This document shows, piece after piece, positions 16,705-26,259 of a stretch of DNA of 64,000 nt. The notes under the pieces are model-generated. The model saw only the letters and a program-made list of their open reading frames with translations, was not told where the DNA came from and ran no database searches. Every line of letters begins with the position of its first letter. Position 1 is the first letter of the stretch. Source of the DNA: an uncultured Bacilli bacterium (GTDB lineage: Bacteria > Bacillota_I > Bacilli_A > RF39 > UBA660); the NCBI GenBank assembly GCA_934096985.1, contig CAKONC010000005.1, positions 1 to 64,000 of the forward strand, in the 5' to 3' direction. The translations under genes were made by a program, and so were the position numbers.

Positions 16705-17943
16705 ATGTATATAAAGACGCTTTCATTAAGTGAATTCGAAGAGTACTCAGAAAAGCATGTATATCATAACTTTCATCAAAGTATAAACTATGCACTTTTA
16801 AAAAGTGAAGAGGGATATGAATATGAAATGATTGGCTATACCGATGGTGAAAAGCTATATGCTGCAGCATTAGTCCTTGTACAAATGATAAATGGTTATT
16901 TATATGCATATGTACCCGAAGGCTTTTTAATTGACTACAAAAACGAAGAATTATTAAATAATTTTACAAAAGATTTATATAACTTCTATAAAAAAGAGTC
17001 TATTGCTTTTATTAGAATAAATCCGAGAATTCCTGTAGCTAAAGTTGATAAGAAAACAATGAATCCAATTTATAACGACAACTACAAAATTAATGAAATA
17101 TTAAAAAGATGTGGTTACATCAAAATGGATGAATCAACAGAATTTGATACTATTTTACCAAGATTTGATGCAATTGTTAATTTAAATGAATTTGATATAT
17201 TAAAAACATCAAAAAACACTCGAAATAAAATAAAAAAATGTTATCGAAAAGGATTAGTTTTAGAAAAGTCTAATAGTCAGAGTATGAACATTTTATATAA
17301 ATTTATAAAAAATAAAATACATAAAGATATGTTTCATTATAGTGACTATTATAATATATTTGATAAACAAAATAGCATTGATTATTTTTTAGTCCGTGTA
17401 GATAATAATAAGCTTGTTATAAACACACAATTGGCATATGAAAAAGAACGTGAAAACAATGAAAAGCTAAATCAAAAATTATTAAAAGTTTCAAGTGAAA
17501 AAAACATTAACAGAAAAATGAATTCAGATAAAACACTAATGTCTTATAAAGATGATATTACTTTAGCAAATAAATATTTACTTAATAATGAAAAAATATA
17601 TTGTGCAGGTGCATTAGTTATAAAATGGCAAGATCAAATAACCATTTTAGTAAGTGGCTATGATAAAAAATATAGAGATTTTGCGCCAAACTATTTTTTA
17701 TATTATGAAATCCTTATGTATTATAAAGACAAATATAAATTTGCATGTTTAAATGGACTTTCTGGAGACTTTTCTAAAGATGGTAAATACAAAGGTTTAA
17801 ATAGTTTTAAACTTGGATTTGATCCAGATGTTTATGAATATATTGGAGAATTTGATTTAGTATTAAATAAAATTAATTATTATTTTTTAAGTAAAAAAAA
17901 CCTAATTAATAAAAGTTTAAAAAAAAACAAATACATTAAATAA
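16705..17943 (+). CDS. FemAB/FemX-type peptidoglycan bridge aminoacyltransferase (copy 1)
   Basis: A 412-aa FemAB-family ligase that uses aminoacyl-tRNA to add amino acids to the peptidoglycan stem Lys. It has two GNAT-like subdomains (N-terminal substrate half with GYLYAYVPEGFLIDY; C-terminal half with YCAGALVI, NYFLYYEIL and GLNSFKLGFDP). A Lys/Glu/Asn-rich coiled-coil hairpin lies between them at about 240-280, as in FemA. The start is ATG after AAGGAGG. It is a single gene with a bidirectional terminator. A second homologue lies at 53589-54821. Which residues are added (Gly, Ala, Ser) cannot be read from sequence alone. Confidence 0.88.
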   Translation: MYIKTLSLSEFEEYSEKHVYHNFHQSINYALLKSEEGYEYEMIGYTDGEKLYAAALVLVQMINGYLYAYVPEGFLIDYKNEELLNNFTKDLYNFYKKESIAFIRINPRIPVAKVDKKTMNPIYNDNYKINEILKRCGYIKMDESTEFDTILPRFDAIVNLNEFDILKTSKNTRNKIKKCYRKGLVLEKSNSQSMNILYKFIKNKIHKDMFHYSDYYNIFDKQNSIDYFLVRVDNNKLVINTQLAYEKERENNEKLNQKLLKVSSEKNINRKMNSDKTLMSYKDDITLANKYLLNNEKIYCAGALVIKWQDQITILVSGYDKKYRDFAPNYFLYYEILMYYKDKYKFACLNGLSGDFSKDGKYKGLNSFKLGFDPDVYEYIGEFDLVLNKINYYFLSKKNLINKSLKKNKYIK

Positions 17944-17962
17944 TTTTTGTATTTGTTTTTTT
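17925..17962. terminator. Bidirectional terminator after femAB copy 1
   Basis: An 11-bp stem AAACAAATACA/TGTATTTGTTT (17925-17935 with 17948-17958), with T-runs on both strands. Confidence 0.8.
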
Positions 17963-18148
17963 ATATAATAATAAATATAATTCTAAATAACTAGATACAT
18001 CTTTATTTTTGCAAAGAAGTAAATTATATAATTCCATTAAAGTTATGCCCATTTCAAATGCTATTGTAGGCATTTTAATTTTATTTTTTGCAATTATTTG
18101 TAAACAATTTTCACTAATCATATTAGTTAATTTCATTTTATCTTCCAT
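17936..18148 (-). CDS. Small protein of unknown function, 70 aa
   Basis: A small, mostly helical protein. Residues about 27-60 (TIAFEMGITLMELYNLLL) have a helix-turn-helix-like rhythm, but the family is not recognised. A GGAG site lies seven nt before the ATG, inside the end of the upstream 378-aa gene, which it overlaps by 11 bp; this coupling supports it being real. It ends in the shared terminator. It may be a DNA-binding or partner protein of the upstream gene product; this is inference. Confidence 0.55.
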   Translation of the reverse strand: MEDKMKLTNMISENCLQIIAKNKIKMPTIAFEMGITLMELYNLLLCKNKDVSSYLELYLLLYKKTNTKII

Positions 18149-19274
18149 AATTTACTCCATTTATCATTTCTATAATGCTTACTTTATTTTTGTTATAAAT
18201 ATCTATGCTTGCATTAATAATACGATCAGCTTTATCATAACACAATATGTAAACAATCCCATTTATTTCAATAAAAGATGTTGCCATGTTATTACAAGTA
18301 TTTATTCTTACAACAAAGTCCTTAATGCCAATAATTTTAATTGGATTAATATCCCTCTTATAGTCAAAATCACCAATAGATAATTTATCAGTTACTTCAC
18401 TAGGTACAGTAATCTCACTTAAAAAACGAATTTCATAATATTCATGAGATTCTGGAGTAATTTGCATTTTTCTTAAATTATCAACAACATTTTTCATCTT
18501 TGATAAAAGTATATATATATCATTTCTTTCAGTTGAAGTACTACAATACTCTAATTTCTCCATTAAAGTTTTATGCATATTTAATAAAGAAATAAAATGT
18601 GTAATAAATATAGGCTCATCATATTCATATGTTCCATCGACTAAAAAATTACTTGCAAGAGAAAATAAATCTACCATTTTAGGATCATTTATTAATGATT
18701 CATAAACTTTTCGGAATTTATTTATAAAAGAATTAACCTCAATAAAATCATGGTTACCAAAGAGTTCTTTCTTCAATGAATTACTAAGTTTTGGAAGTTC
18801 TATTTCATTTAATGACTCGTTCAAATCACCATTAAATGAAAAATCTTTTTTATTTGGTTTATAATTTGTTAATACAACATTTATTTCTGAAATAGAAAAA
18901 CCATTGTCTAACATAAATTTTGTAATAAAAGAATAATCAAATAAATGTAGTTCATAATTTTCTTTTTGTTCCAATAAATATCGTTCTTTTTGCTGAACAT
19001 CTAAAAATATTGGCAAAGAAATTAATTTTGCTATCAATAAATCATATTCTTTATAATCAATTTTATCTTTTGAAGTTAACTCAATTAAGTTACGTAAAGT
19101 ATTTTTAAATTCGTCAGTAATCATTTTACTTTTACTATCCAAAAGAGAATATAATGCTTTTATATCCATAGAAAATAAAAACTTTTTAAGTTTTGTAATT
19201 ACTTCCAATTCCATTAAAACTTCGTCATAATATCTATCTAAATATTCATTAAACTTATTAATAATAACATCCAT
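18138..19274 (-). CDS. Cytoplasmic protein of unknown function, about 378 aa
   Basis: No family recognised. It is a soluble, mainly alpha-helical protein with a Lys/Glu/Leu-rich first 330 residues and a C-terminal beta-like end (IKIIGIKDFVVRI, ATSFIEINGIVYILCYDKADRI). There is no signal peptide if translation starts at the ATG at 19274, which has AGGG upstream. The longer frame from 19349 would add a spurious hydrophobic 25-residue leader and is rejected. It is coupled to the 70-aa gene downstream. It could be part of a lineage-specific two-gene module. Confidence 0.65.
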   Translation of the reverse strand: MDVIINKFNEYLDRYYDEVLMELEVITKLKKFLFSMDIKALYSLLDSKSKMITDEFKNTLRNLIELTSKDKIDYKEYDLLIAKLISLPIFLDVQQKERYLLEQKENYELHLFDYSFITKFMLDNGFSISEINVVLTNYKPNKKDFSFNGDLNESLNEIELPKLSNSLKKELFGNHDFIEVNSFINKFRKVYESLINDPKMVDLFSLASNFLVDGTYEYDEPIFITHFISLLNMHKTLMEKLEYCSTSTERNDIYILLSKMKNVVDNLRKMQITPESHEYYEIRFLSEITVPSEVTDKLSIGDFDYKRDINPIKIIGIKDFVVRINTCNNMATSFIEINGIVYILCYDKADRIINASIDIYNKNKVSIIEMINGVNYGR

Positions 19275-19334
19275 TTTTACTACCCTAATTAATTTTACCA
19301 TAAATGTTGTAGTAAATAAAACTAATTTTAAACA

Positions 19335-19363
19335 AATAAAAAAAATCACTAAATAAATAGTGA
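19335..19363 (-). terminator. Terminator after tuf
   Basis: Stem TCACTA/TAGTGA (19346-19351 with 19358-19363), with a long T-run on the minus strand. Confidence 0.85.
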
Positions 19364-19380
19364 CTTTTTATATTACGGTG

Positions 19381-20547
19381 TTATTTAAGAATTTCTGAAA
19401 CAACACCAGCACCAACAGTTCTTCCACCTTCACGGATAGAGAATTGTGTTCCTTTTTCAAGAGCAACTGGAGCAATTAGTTCAACAGTCATGTCAACTTT
19501 ATCACCAGGCATAACCATTTCAACACCAGCAGGTAATTCAATAACACCTGTTACGTCAGTAGTTCTGAAATAGAATTGTGGTCTGTAATTTGAGAAGAAT
19601 GGAGTATGTCTTCCACCTTCTTCTTTAGAAAGAACATATACACTTGCAGTGAATTTTGTATGAGGTGTAACGCTTCCTGGTTTAGCTAAAACTTGTCCAC
19701 GTTCAACATCATCTCTAGAAATACCACGAAGTAAAACTCCAGCATTATCTCCAGCTTCAGCAAATTCAAGTGTTTTTCTGAACATTTCAATTCCAGTAAC
19801 AACAGATTTTTGAGTAGGTCTTAAACCAACAATCTCAACTTCGTCGTTAATCTTTAAAATACCACGTTCAACACGGCCAGTAACAACTGTACCACGTCCT
19901 GAAATAGTAAATACGTCTTCGATACTCATTAAGAATGGTTTTTCAGTATCTCTAACTGGTGATGGAATATAATCATCAACAGCAGCCATAAGGTCACGGA
20001 TACTCTTTTCAGCTTCAGGATCTCCTTCAAGAGCCTTAAGTGCTGAACCTCTAATAATAGGACATTCAGTATCATATCCATATTCTCCTAATAATTCTCT
20101 AATTTCCATTTCTACTAAATCAAGTAATTCTGGATCATCAACTTGATCACATTTATTCATGAAAACAACAATTTTAGGTACTCCAACTTGTCTAGCAAGT
20201 AAGATGTGTTCTCTTGTTTGAGGCATAGGACCATCTGCAGCTGATACTACTAGAATAGCACCATCCATTTGAGCAGCACCAGTAATCATGTTTTTAACAT
20301 AGTCAGCATGTCCTGGGCAGTCAACGTGAGCATAATGACGTTTTGCAGTTTCATACTCAACGTGTGCAGTATTAATAGTAATACCTCTTTCTCTTTCTTC
20401 TGGAGCTTTATCGATATCTGCATAATCAACAAATTTTCCAAAGTATTTAGTGATCGCAGCAGTTAATGTAGTTTTACCATGGTCTACGTGTCCAATAGTA
20501 CCAATATTAACGTGTTCTTTTGAACGATCAAATTTTTCTCTTGCCAT
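19381..20547 (-). CDS. tuf: Elongation factor Tu
   Basis: EF-Tu delivers aminoacyl-tRNA to the ribosomal A site. 388 aa, a few residues shorter than usual. The GTPase motifs GHVDHGKT (18-25), [12 protein letters not shown] and GSAL are intact, followed by beta-barrel domains 2 and 3 ([37 protein letters not shown]). Base composition is richer in G+C than neighbouring genes, as expected for a highly expressed gene. It lies 67 bp downstream of fusA but has its own promoter (20577-20605) and a strong terminator. Confidence 0.98.
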   Translation of the reverse strand: MAREKFDRSKEHVNIGTIGHVDHGKTTLTAAITKYFGKFVDYADIDKAPEERERGITINTAHVEYETAKRHYAHVDCPGHADYVKNMITGAAQMDGAILVVSAADGPMPQTREHILLARQVGVPKIVVFMNKCDQVDDPELLDLVEMEIRELLGEYGYDTECPIIRGSALKALEGDPEAEKSIRDLMAAVDDYIPSPVRDTEKPFLMSIEDVFTISGRGTVVTGRVERGILKINDEVEIVGLRPTQKSVVTGIEMFRKTLEFAEAGDNAGVLLRGISRDDVERGQVLAKPGSVTPHTKFTASVYVLSKEEGGRHTPFFSNYRPQFYFRTTDVTGVIELPAGVEMVMPGDKVDMTVELIAPVALEKGTQFSIREGGRTVGAGVVSEILK

Positions 20548-20576
20548 ATAATATTTTCCTCCTTTTCTACTATTAT

Positions 20577-20605
20577 ATTTTATCTAATGCTTGAAAAAAT
20601 TTCAA
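20577..20605 (-). promoter_or_regulatory. Candidate internal promoter of tuf
   Basis: Minus strand: -35 TTGAAA (20600-20605), 17 nt, -10 TAAAAT (20577-20582). The region also contains a small CTTGAAA/TTTCAAG hairpin, which may partly terminate fusA transcripts. Confidence 0.5.
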
Positions 20606-20614
20606 GTATTATTC

Positions 20615-22687
20615 TTAATTAACGCTGTTTTTCTTAATAATATCTTCAGCGATTGATTTTGGAACCTCTTCATAGTGGTCCATAAACATTGTAAATGTTC
20701 CTCTACCTTGAGTATTACTTCTTAATGAAGTAGCATAACCAAACATTTCAGCAAGTGGAACCATAGCAACGATTGAAAGAGCATTACCTCTCGATTCATT
20801 ACCCATTGGTTTTCCTCTTCTTGATGTAAGGTCACCCATAACGTTTCCTAAATATTCTTCAGGAACAACTACTTCAACTTTCATAATTGGTTCAAGAAGT
20901 ACAGGTTTACATTTATTTTTAGCTTCCTTTAATGCAAGTGAAGCTGCAACTTTAAATGCCATTTCTGATGAGTCTACATCATGGTATGAACCATCAAATA
21001 ATGTAGCTTTTACATCAACCATTGGATATCCAGCAAGTACTCCACCAGCCATAGCTTCTTGAAGTCCCTTATCTGTAACCGGAATATATTCTCTAGGAAC
21101 TACTCCGCCAACGATAGCATCAACAAATTCATATCCCTTACCAGGATTTGGTTCAAATTTAACCCAAACATGTCCATATTGTCCACGTCCACCTGATTGC
21201 TTAATGTACTTACCTTCACATTCACCCATTTGAGTTAATGTTTCACGATAAGCAACTTGTGGTTTACCAACGTTACAATCAACGTTAAATTCTCTTCTCA
21301 TTCTTTCAACAAGAACATCTAAATGAAGTTCTCCCATACCAGATATAACTGTTTGACCAGTTTCATGATCTGTATGATATTTAAATGATGGATCTTCACC
21401 AGCTAATTTAGATAAGGCTATAGCCATTTTATCTTGATCAGCTTTACTTTTAGGTTCAATAGCTAAATCAATAACTGGTTCAGGAATTTCCATACCTTTT
21501 AATGTAACAGGATTTTTTTCATCACATAGTGTATCTGCAGTAGTAGTATCTTTTAAACCTACAGCAGCAGCAATTTCACCAGCATAAACACAATCAATTT
21601 CTTTTCTTGTATTAGCATGCATTTGTAAAATACGTCCAACTCTTTCTTTTTCACCCTTTGTTGAATTTAAAACATAACTACCACTTGAAAGTTTACCAGA
21701 ATAAACTCTAAAGAATGTTAATGTTCCAACAAATGGATCAGTCATAACCTTGAACGCAAGTGCTGTAAATGGTTCATTATCATCAGGTTTTCTTAATACA
21801 TCATTACCATTTTTATCAACACATTCAACTGCACCGATATCAAGTGGACTAGGTAAATAATCAATTACAGCATCAAGAGCAAATTTAATACCCATGTTTG
21901 CTTTTGCACTACCTACTGTAACTGGGAAAAATTTAACAGCTAAAGTTCCTTTTCTTATTGCTCTTTTAACAAGATCAATAGAAACTTCTTCACCTTCTAA
22001 ATATTTTTCCATTAATTCATCATCGTATTCAGCAACTGCTTCGATTAATTCAGTTCTTTTTTCTTCAATAAAATCTTTCATATCAGCAGGTACTTCTGTT
22101 TCAGTAAAGTTCTCATTAGGTGAACCATCATACATAATTGCTTTACGATTCAAAATATCTACAATACCTTTAAAATTTGATTCTGCTCCAATAGGCCATG
22201 CAATAGGTTTAGCATTTACGCCAAGTCTTTTCTTAATTGTTTCAAGACTATATTCATAATCTGCACCTAATTTATCCATTTTGTTAGCAAATATTATACG
22301 AGGTACATTAAATTCAGTTGCTTGTCTCCAAACTGTTTCAGTTTGAGGTTCTACACCATTTTGTGCATCAAGTACAGTAACTGCACCATCAAGTACTCTT
22401 AAGCTTCTTTCAACTTCAATAGTAAAGTCTACGTGACCTGGAGTATCGATAATATTAAGTCTATAACCATTCCAATGTGCAGTAGTTGCTGCAGATGTAA
22501 TTGTTATACCTCTTTCTTTTTCTTGATCCATCCAATCCATTTGGCTCTCACCATCATGAGTTTCACCAATTTTATGGATTTTTCCTGTATGGTATAAAAC
22601 TCTTTCTGTAAATGTTGTTTTACCAGCATCTATATGAGCCATTATACCTATATTTCTAGTTTTATCTAATGAAACGTCTCTAGCCAT
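20615..22687 (-). CDS. fusA: Elongation factor G
   Basis: EF-G catalyses ribosome translocation and, with RRF, recycling. About 690 aa with G motifs [17 protein letters not shown] and [10 protein letters not shown], domain II, and the C-terminal domains IV and V ([30 protein letters not shown]). The longest frame begins at ATG 22699, overlapping the end of rpsG, but the family starts at MAR..., so ATG at 22687 is chosen; either is possible. It is third in the str operon rpsL-rpsG-fusA. Confidence 0.97.
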   Translation of the reverse strand: MARDVSLDKTRNIGIMAHIDAGKTTFTERVLYHTGKIHKIGETHDGESQMDWMDQEKERGITITSAATTAHWNGYRLNIIDTPGHVDFTIEVERSLRVLDGAVTVLDAQNGVEPQTETVWRQATEFNVPRIIFANKMDKLGADYEYSLETIKKRLGVNAKPIAWPIGAESNFKGIVDILNRKAIMYDGSPNENFTETEVPADMKDFIEEKRTELIEAVAEYDDELMEKYLEGEEVSIDLVKRAIRKGTLAVKFFPVTVGSAKANMGIKFALDAVIDYLPSPLDIGAVECVDKNGNDVLRKPDDNEPFTALAFKVMTDPFVGTLTFFRVYSGKLSSGSYVLNSTKGEKERVGRILQMHANTRKEIDCVYAGEIAAAVGLKDTTTADTLCDEKNPVTLKGMEIPEPVIDLAIEPKSKADQDKMAIALSKLAGEDPSFKYHTDHETGQTVISGMGELHLDVLVERMRREFNVDCNVGKPQVAYRETLTQMGECEGKYIKQSGGRGQYGHVWVKFEPNPGKGYEFVDAIVGGVVPREYIPVTDKGLQEAMAGGVLAGYPMVDVKATLFDGSYHDVDSSEMAFKVAASLALKEAKNKCKPVLLEPIMKVEVVVPEEYLGNVMGDLTSRRGKPMGNESRGNALSIVAMVPLAEMFGYATSLRSNTQGRGTFTMFMDHYEEVPKSIAEDIIKKNSVN

Positions 22688-22692
22688 AGCAC

Positions 22693-23160
22693 TTACCATC
22701 TATAATGAGCAAATGCTTTATTAGCTTCTGCCATTTTATGTGTATCTTCACGCTTTTTAACGGCTCCACCAACACCTTTTGCAGCATCCATTATCTCATT
22801 AGCTAAATTAATAGCCATGCCCTTTCCGTTTCTTAATTTTGCATAATTAACAAGCCAACGAAGTGCTAACGCTTGACTTCTCTCATCAGAAATCTCAATT
22901 GGAACTTGATAATTACTTCCACCAACTCTTCTTGATTTAACTTCAAGAGCTGGTCTAATATTTTCTAATGCTTTGTTATATACTTCAATTGGTTCTTCTT
23001 TAGTAGTCTTTTTTATAATATCAAATGCATCATATAAAATAGTTTGAGCTGTTCCTTTTTTTCCGTCCTTCATAATAGTATTTACAAGTCTTGTAACTAC
23101 TTTAGAATTATACACTGGATCTGGAAGAACATCTCTTTTTACTGCTCTTCTTTTACGCAT
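22693..23160 (-). CDS. rpsG: 30S ribosomal protein S7
   Basis: Primary 16S rRNA-binding protein of the small-subunit head. 155 aa with the conserved N-terminus [30 protein letters not shown] and the C-terminal end [15 protein letters not shown]. The order rpsL-rpsG-fusA is the standard str operon, with spacing of 24 bp to rpsL and immediate abutment to fusA. Confidence 0.98.
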   Translation of the reverse strand: MRKRRAVKRDVLPDPVYNSKVVTRLVNTIMKDGKKGTAQTILYDAFDIIKKTTKEEPIEVYNKALENIRPALEVKSRRVGGSNYQVPIEISDERSQALALRWLVNYAKLRNGKGMAINLANEIMDAAKGVGGAVKKREDTHKMAEANKAFAHYRW

Positions 23161-23184
23161 ATTTCTTCTCCTTCTTTCTATTTA

Positions 23185-23592
23185 TTATTTTTTCTTTGTA
23201 CCGTATTTACTTCTACCTTGTTTACGATTTTCAACTCCACGAGTATCTAATGTTCCACGAACAATGTGATATCTAACACCGATTAAATCCTTAACACGTC
23301 CGCCACGAACAAGTACTACGCTATGTTCTTGTAAGTTGTGTCCTTCACCTGGAATATAAGCATCAATCTCTTTTCCATTTGAAAGTCTAACACGGGCATA
23401 TTTTCTTAAAGCTGAGTTCGGTTTTTTAGGAGTTTTTGTTCCTACTCTAGTACATACTCCTCTTTTTTGTGGACTTTTATCGTTAGTTTGTTTTCTTTCG
23501 ATAGTATTAAATCCTACATTTAAAACTGGACTTTTACTTTTTCTAGTTTTTTTACCACGATTTTTCTTAACAAGTTGATTAATTGTTGGCAT
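23185..23592 (-). CDS. rpsL: 30S ribosomal protein S12
   Basis: Decoding-centre protein and the classic streptomycin-resistance locus. 135 aa, with [17 protein letters not shown] and [28 protein letters not shown] conserved. The conserved Lys residues of the streptomycin region are wild-type in appearance. The start is ATG after a strong GGAGG site. It is the first gene of the str operon; a promoter about 100 bp upstream and a leader hairpin precede it. Confidence 0.98.
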   Translation of the reverse strand: MPTINQLVKKNRGKKTRKSKSPVLNVGFNTIERKQTNDKSPQKRGVCTRVGTKTPKKPNSALRKYARVRLSNGKEIDAYIPGEGHNLQEHSVVLVRGGRVKDLIGVRYHIVRGTLDTRGVENRKQGRSKYGTKKK

Positions 23593-23683
23593 TTATTTTT
23601 CCTCCTTCCATTAACACACATCCTGGTGTATCAAAGTGCCTATTAAATTAGGTTCTATAACATATAGAACCCAACAAAAACGC
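23593..23683 (-). promoter_or_regulatory. Leader of the str operon with a stable hairpin
   Basis: A leader of about 90 nt. On the minus strand it contains the hairpin GGTTCTAT/ATAGAACC (an 8-bp stem) and a smaller ACACC...GTGT fold near the ribosome-binding site. No U-run follows the hairpin, so it is not a terminator. It may be an S7/S12 autoregulatory element or an mRNA stabiliser. Confidence 0.45.
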
Positions 23684-23689
23684 ATAATT

Positions 23690-23719
23690 AATATATCAAA
23701 TTTTCTTATTAAAAGTCAA
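23690..23719 (-). promoter_or_regulatory. SigA-type promoter of the str operon
   Basis: Minus strand: -35 TTGACT (23714-23719), 18 nt, -10 TATATT (23690-23695). Confidence 0.7.
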
Positions 23720-23738
23720 CTATAAATTTTAACTTTTT

Positions 23739-24104
23739 CTATTTTTTATACAATTTTTTTATATCATACCCTTTAGTTGTATAATATTTGCAATCTATAT
23801 ATGCTTTATACTCTTTTTTATTATAAATAACATATCCACTACAATCATCATTGTTATTATCTTTTAATTCTTTAATATAGCCTAATTCTTTAAGCTTTTC
23901 AAAACTAATATTTGCTTTAGAATCGTAGTTTTCTGCTGCAACTTCTAACCTTGCCTCAAGTTCTTTGTAAATATTTCCATTGCTAATTCCTAAAGAACTA
24001 TATAACACGTAAATATAATATGCTGCTATTAATAAAAAAATTAGCAGACACGATCCAATTATTAGTAAAGTATTTAGTCCCCAACCTTTTTTATTTAACT
24101 TCAT
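23739..24104 (-). CDS. Small single-pass membrane protein, 121 aa, weakly pseudopilin-like
   Basis: The N-terminus KKGWGLNTLLIIGSCLLIFLL is a short basic segment followed directly by a long hydrophobic helix (about 12-35). The outside part is Lys/Asp/Tyr-rich with a Cys pair (DDCSGY, IDCKYY). The basic-Gly-hydrophobic start resembles type IV prepilin leaders, but the usual Glu at +5 is absent, so this is only a resemblance. It sits three bp downstream of another small membrane protein gene. The role is unknown; it could be an envelope sensor or a minor pseudopilin. Confidence 0.6.
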   Translation of the reverse strand: MKLNKKGWGLNTLLIIGSCLLIFLLIAAYYIYVLYSSLGISNGNIYKELEARLEVAAENYDSKANISFEKLKELGYIKELKDNNNDDCSGYVIYNKKEYKAYIDCKYYTTKGYDIKKLYKK

Positions 24105-24107
24105 AAT

Positions 24108-24419
24108 TTAACCTTCTAAATCTCTATCCATTGACATAAAGAAAAGTGCAAATTCTCTTGCAGTTAAATTGTTAGTATTTTTTGTATAATATTCTTTATA
24201 TTTATAACCAGGTCCATAACAAATCATAGAATCCTCTTCATCATTTTCACTTTTCTTATTTTGACTTAAACAAATTAAAGTTCTTTTGTCTGTTTTAACT
24301 CTATAGTATTCATATGTAACAAAACCAAACCAAATTAAAAAAATAATCATAATAACTAAGCTAATATTTTTAATAATTTTAGTTTTTTCAATTTTTTTAT
24401 TTAAATCTTCGTATTCCAT
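24108..24419 (-). CDS. Small single-pass membrane protein, about 103 aa
   Basis: A cytoplasmic Lys-rich start (MEYEDLNKKIEKTK), a membrane helix at about 20-38, then a polar outside domain with two Cys (ICLSQ, ICYGPGY). The ATG at 24419 is preceded by GGTGA; the longer frame from 24467 adds a hydrophobic leader that overlaps the promoter and is rejected. It has its own SigA promoter (24439-24467) and is followed by the 121-aa membrane gene. Both proteins have a paired-Cys ectodomain, so they may form a complex; this is inference. Confidence 0.6.
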   Translation of the reverse strand: MEYEDLNKKIEKTKIIKNISLVIMIIFLIWFGFVTYEYYRVKTDKRTLICLSQNKKSENDEEDSMICYGPGYKYKEYYTKNTNNLTAREFALFFMSMDRDLEG

Positions 24420-24438
24420 AATTATTATCACCATTTTA

Positions 24439-24467
24439 AGTATAATGTATTTAATATTTTTTTTCAA
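24439..24467 (-). promoter_or_regulatory. SigA-type promoter of the two small membrane genes
   Basis: Minus strand: -35 TTGAAA (24462-24467), 17 nt, -10 TATACT (24439-24444). It starts immediately after the rplL terminator. Confidence 0.65.
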
Positions 24468-24469
24468 TA

Positions 24470-24490
24470 AAAAAAGCCTTTCGGCCTTTT
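24470..24490 (-). terminator. Terminator after rplL
   Basis: A G+C core GGCC/GGC stem with a GAAA loop, followed by seven T on the minus strand, between the rplL stop and the next promoter. Confidence 0.8.
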
Positions 24491-24493
24491 TAT

Positions 24494-24859
24494 TTACGCA
24501 AGTTCTACTTCTGCGCCAGCTTCAGTTAATTGAGCTTTAATTGCTTCAGCATCAGCAGCAGGAATATTTTCTTTAATATTTCCACCTTTATCAGCTAAAC
24601 CTTTTGCTTCAACTAATCCTAAACCAGTAAGTTCTTTAATGATCTTAATAACTGCAATTTTATTTCCGCCAGCATTTTTTAGTACAACAGTTTTAGTACT
24701 AGGTCCTTCTTCTTTTGCTTCAGCAGGAGCAGCAGCAACTGCTACAGCAGAAGGATCAACACCAAATTCTTCTTTCATTGCGTCAACTAATTCTTTAATT
24801 TCAAGAATAGTCATTTCTTTTAATGAACTAATAAATTCATCTCTTGTTAATTTTGCCAT
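24494..24859 (-). CDS. rplL: 50S ribosomal protein L7/L12
   Basis: Stalk protein that recruits translational GTPases. 121 aa with an N-terminal dimerisation domain, an Ala/Glu-rich hinge (VAVAAAPAEAKEEGP) and the C-terminal factor-binding domain (KIAVIKIIKELTGLGLVEAKGLADKGG). It overlaps rplJ by one base, and is controlled with it through the L10 leader. Confidence 0.97.
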   Translation of the reverse strand: MAKLTRDEFISSLKEMTILEIKELVDAMKEEFGVDPSAVAVAAAPAEAKEEGPSTKTVVLKNAGGNKIAVIKIIKELTGLGLVEAKGLADKGGNIKENIPAADAEAIKAQLTEAGAEVELA

Positions 24860-25359
24860 TATTTTTCCTCTCCTTCCAATTTTTCGGCATAAAGATTAAG
24901 TGCTATACTTAAATCTTTAACATAAGCAATCATTCCACTTGCAAGCATTGTTAATAAGCCTTCTCTTGATGGGATAGATGCATATTCTTTAATTACATCT
25001 TTATCTGCAACGCTACCACTAATTATACCAACACGAATATCAAGTTTTTTATGGTCTTTTGCATATGTTGAAATAACTTTAATTGGTTCTAATAAATCAG
25101 TACCAAATAATATTGCGTTAGGTCCTTCAAGAAATTCATCAATGTTAATATTAAGGCTATCACATGCAAGTTTTAACATAGTATTTTTGTATACTCTTAC
25201 TTCACTATTTACTTCTTTTAATTTGTTTCTAAGTTCAGTAAGTTCACTTACAGTAAGTCCTTGATATTGAAATAAAATAACTGATTCACTATTTTTAATC
25301 TTATCAACTATTTCACTTACAATTTGCTTTTTTTCATTTAGAATTTTTTCGCTTGCCAT
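24859..25359 (-). CDS. rplJ: 50S ribosomal protein L10
   Basis: Stalk base protein that anchors L7/L12 dimers. 166 aa, with the N-terminal rRNA-binding domain (QGLTVSELTELRNKLKEVNSEVRVYKNTM) and the C-terminal helix for L12 binding. It starts at ATG after a GGAGG site and is preceded by a classical L10 leader with an intrinsic terminator and a consensus promoter. Confidence 0.97.
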   Translation of the reverse strand: MASEKILNEKKQIVSEIVDKIKNSESVILFQYQGLTVSELTELRNKLKEVNSEVRVYKNTMLKLACDSLNINIDEFLEGPNAILFGTDLLEPIKVISTYAKDHKKLDIRVGIISGSVADKDVIKEYASIPSREGLLTMLASGMIAYVKDLSIALNLYAEKLEGEEK

Positions 25360-25379
25360 ATTTCCTCCTTATTTATTTT

Positions 25380-25490
25380 TTAGAAAAAACTTCCCATGGG
25401 GAAGCTTTAGATAAAAGTTAACTTTCCCCTCGGTAGGAAATTAAGCCTTATTGGCACCTACTGTCTTTGGCTCTCGTTTTTTCTATTTGC
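25380..25490 (-). promoter_or_regulatory. Ribosomal protein L10 leader with attenuator
   Basis: An RNA of about 110 nt upstream of rplJ. It contains the L10(L12)4-binding region with CCTACCGAGGGGAAAG and its kink-turn-like surroundings, then a terminator CTTCCC-CATG-GGGAAG followed by six T. In Bacillota this leader represses rplJL when free L10-L12 binds. The layout here matches. Confidence 0.85.
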
Positions 25491-25491
25491 T

Positions 25492-25520
25492 ATTATAGTA
25501 TACTTTTGATTAATTGTCAA
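25492..25520 (-). promoter_or_regulatory. Consensus SigA promoter of rplJL
   Basis: Minus strand: perfect TTGACA (25515-25520), 17 nt, perfect TATAAT (25492-25497). It overlaps the last codons of rplA and is one of the strongest promoters in the window. Confidence 0.9.
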
Positions 25521-26208
25521 AAGAATTCTTGTCAACTTTAATACCAGGACCCATTGTAGAAGATATACTAATACCTTGAACAAATGCACCTTTTACTGAA
25601 GTTGGTTTACTTTTAGAAATTGTAGATACAACATATCTTAAGTTTTCTTCAAGTGCTTTTTCTGTAAATGATGATTTACCAATTACAGTGTGAATATTAC
25701 CATAACTGTCAGTTCTGTATTCAACCATACCTTTTTTAATATCGTTAATTACAGTATCAACTTTTGGAGTAACTGTACCAGTTTTAGGATTTGGCATTAA
25801 ACCTCTTGGTCCTAAAATGTTACCAATTTTTCCAACTTCTGGCATCATTTCTGGTGTAGCAACTATAATATCAAAATCAAACCAATTTTCAGATTTAATC
25901 TTATCAATTAAGTCTTTGTCACCTACATAATCTGCACCTAATTCTTTAGCTATTTTTGCTTGGTCACCCTTGGCAAGAACTAAAATCTTTTTAGATTTTC
26001 CACTTCCATTTGGTAAAACAAGTGATCCACGTAACATTTGATCAGCTTTTTTAGGATCTACATTTAGTTTTATAGCAACATCAATAGTACTATCAAACTT
26101 AGTAACACAAGTTTCTTTTGCTAATTTTACAGCATCTGTAACTGAATAAGCTAAAGTTTTATCAACATTTTTTGATGCTTCCACATATTTTTTTCCAAAC
26201 TTTCTCAT
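25510..26208 (-). CDS. rplA: 50S ribosomal protein L1
   Basis: L1-stalk protein involved in E-site tRNA release, and in many bacteria a repressor of its own operon. 232 aa with GSVVLPNG-type (here GSLVLPNGSGK), GPRGLMPNPKTGTVT and VKGAFVQGISISSTMGPGIKVD motifs. It lies 51 bp downstream of rplK, the usual pair. Confidence 0.97.
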   Translation of the reverse strand: MRKFGKKYVEASKNVDKTLAYSVTDAVKLAKETCVTKFDSTIDVAIKLNVDPKKADQMLRGSLVLPNGSGKSKKILVLAKGDQAKIAKELGADYVGDKDLIDKIKSENWFDFDIIVATPEMMPEVGKIGNILGPRGLMPNPKTGTVTPKVDTVINDIKKGMVEYRTDSYGNIHTVIGKSSFTEKALEENLRYVVSTISKSKPTSVKGAFVQGISISSTMGPGIKVDKNSFDN

Positions 26209-26259
26209 TTTTTCCTCCTAACTGTGGTTTATTAGCGGATGATAATTTTAAATAATTTA

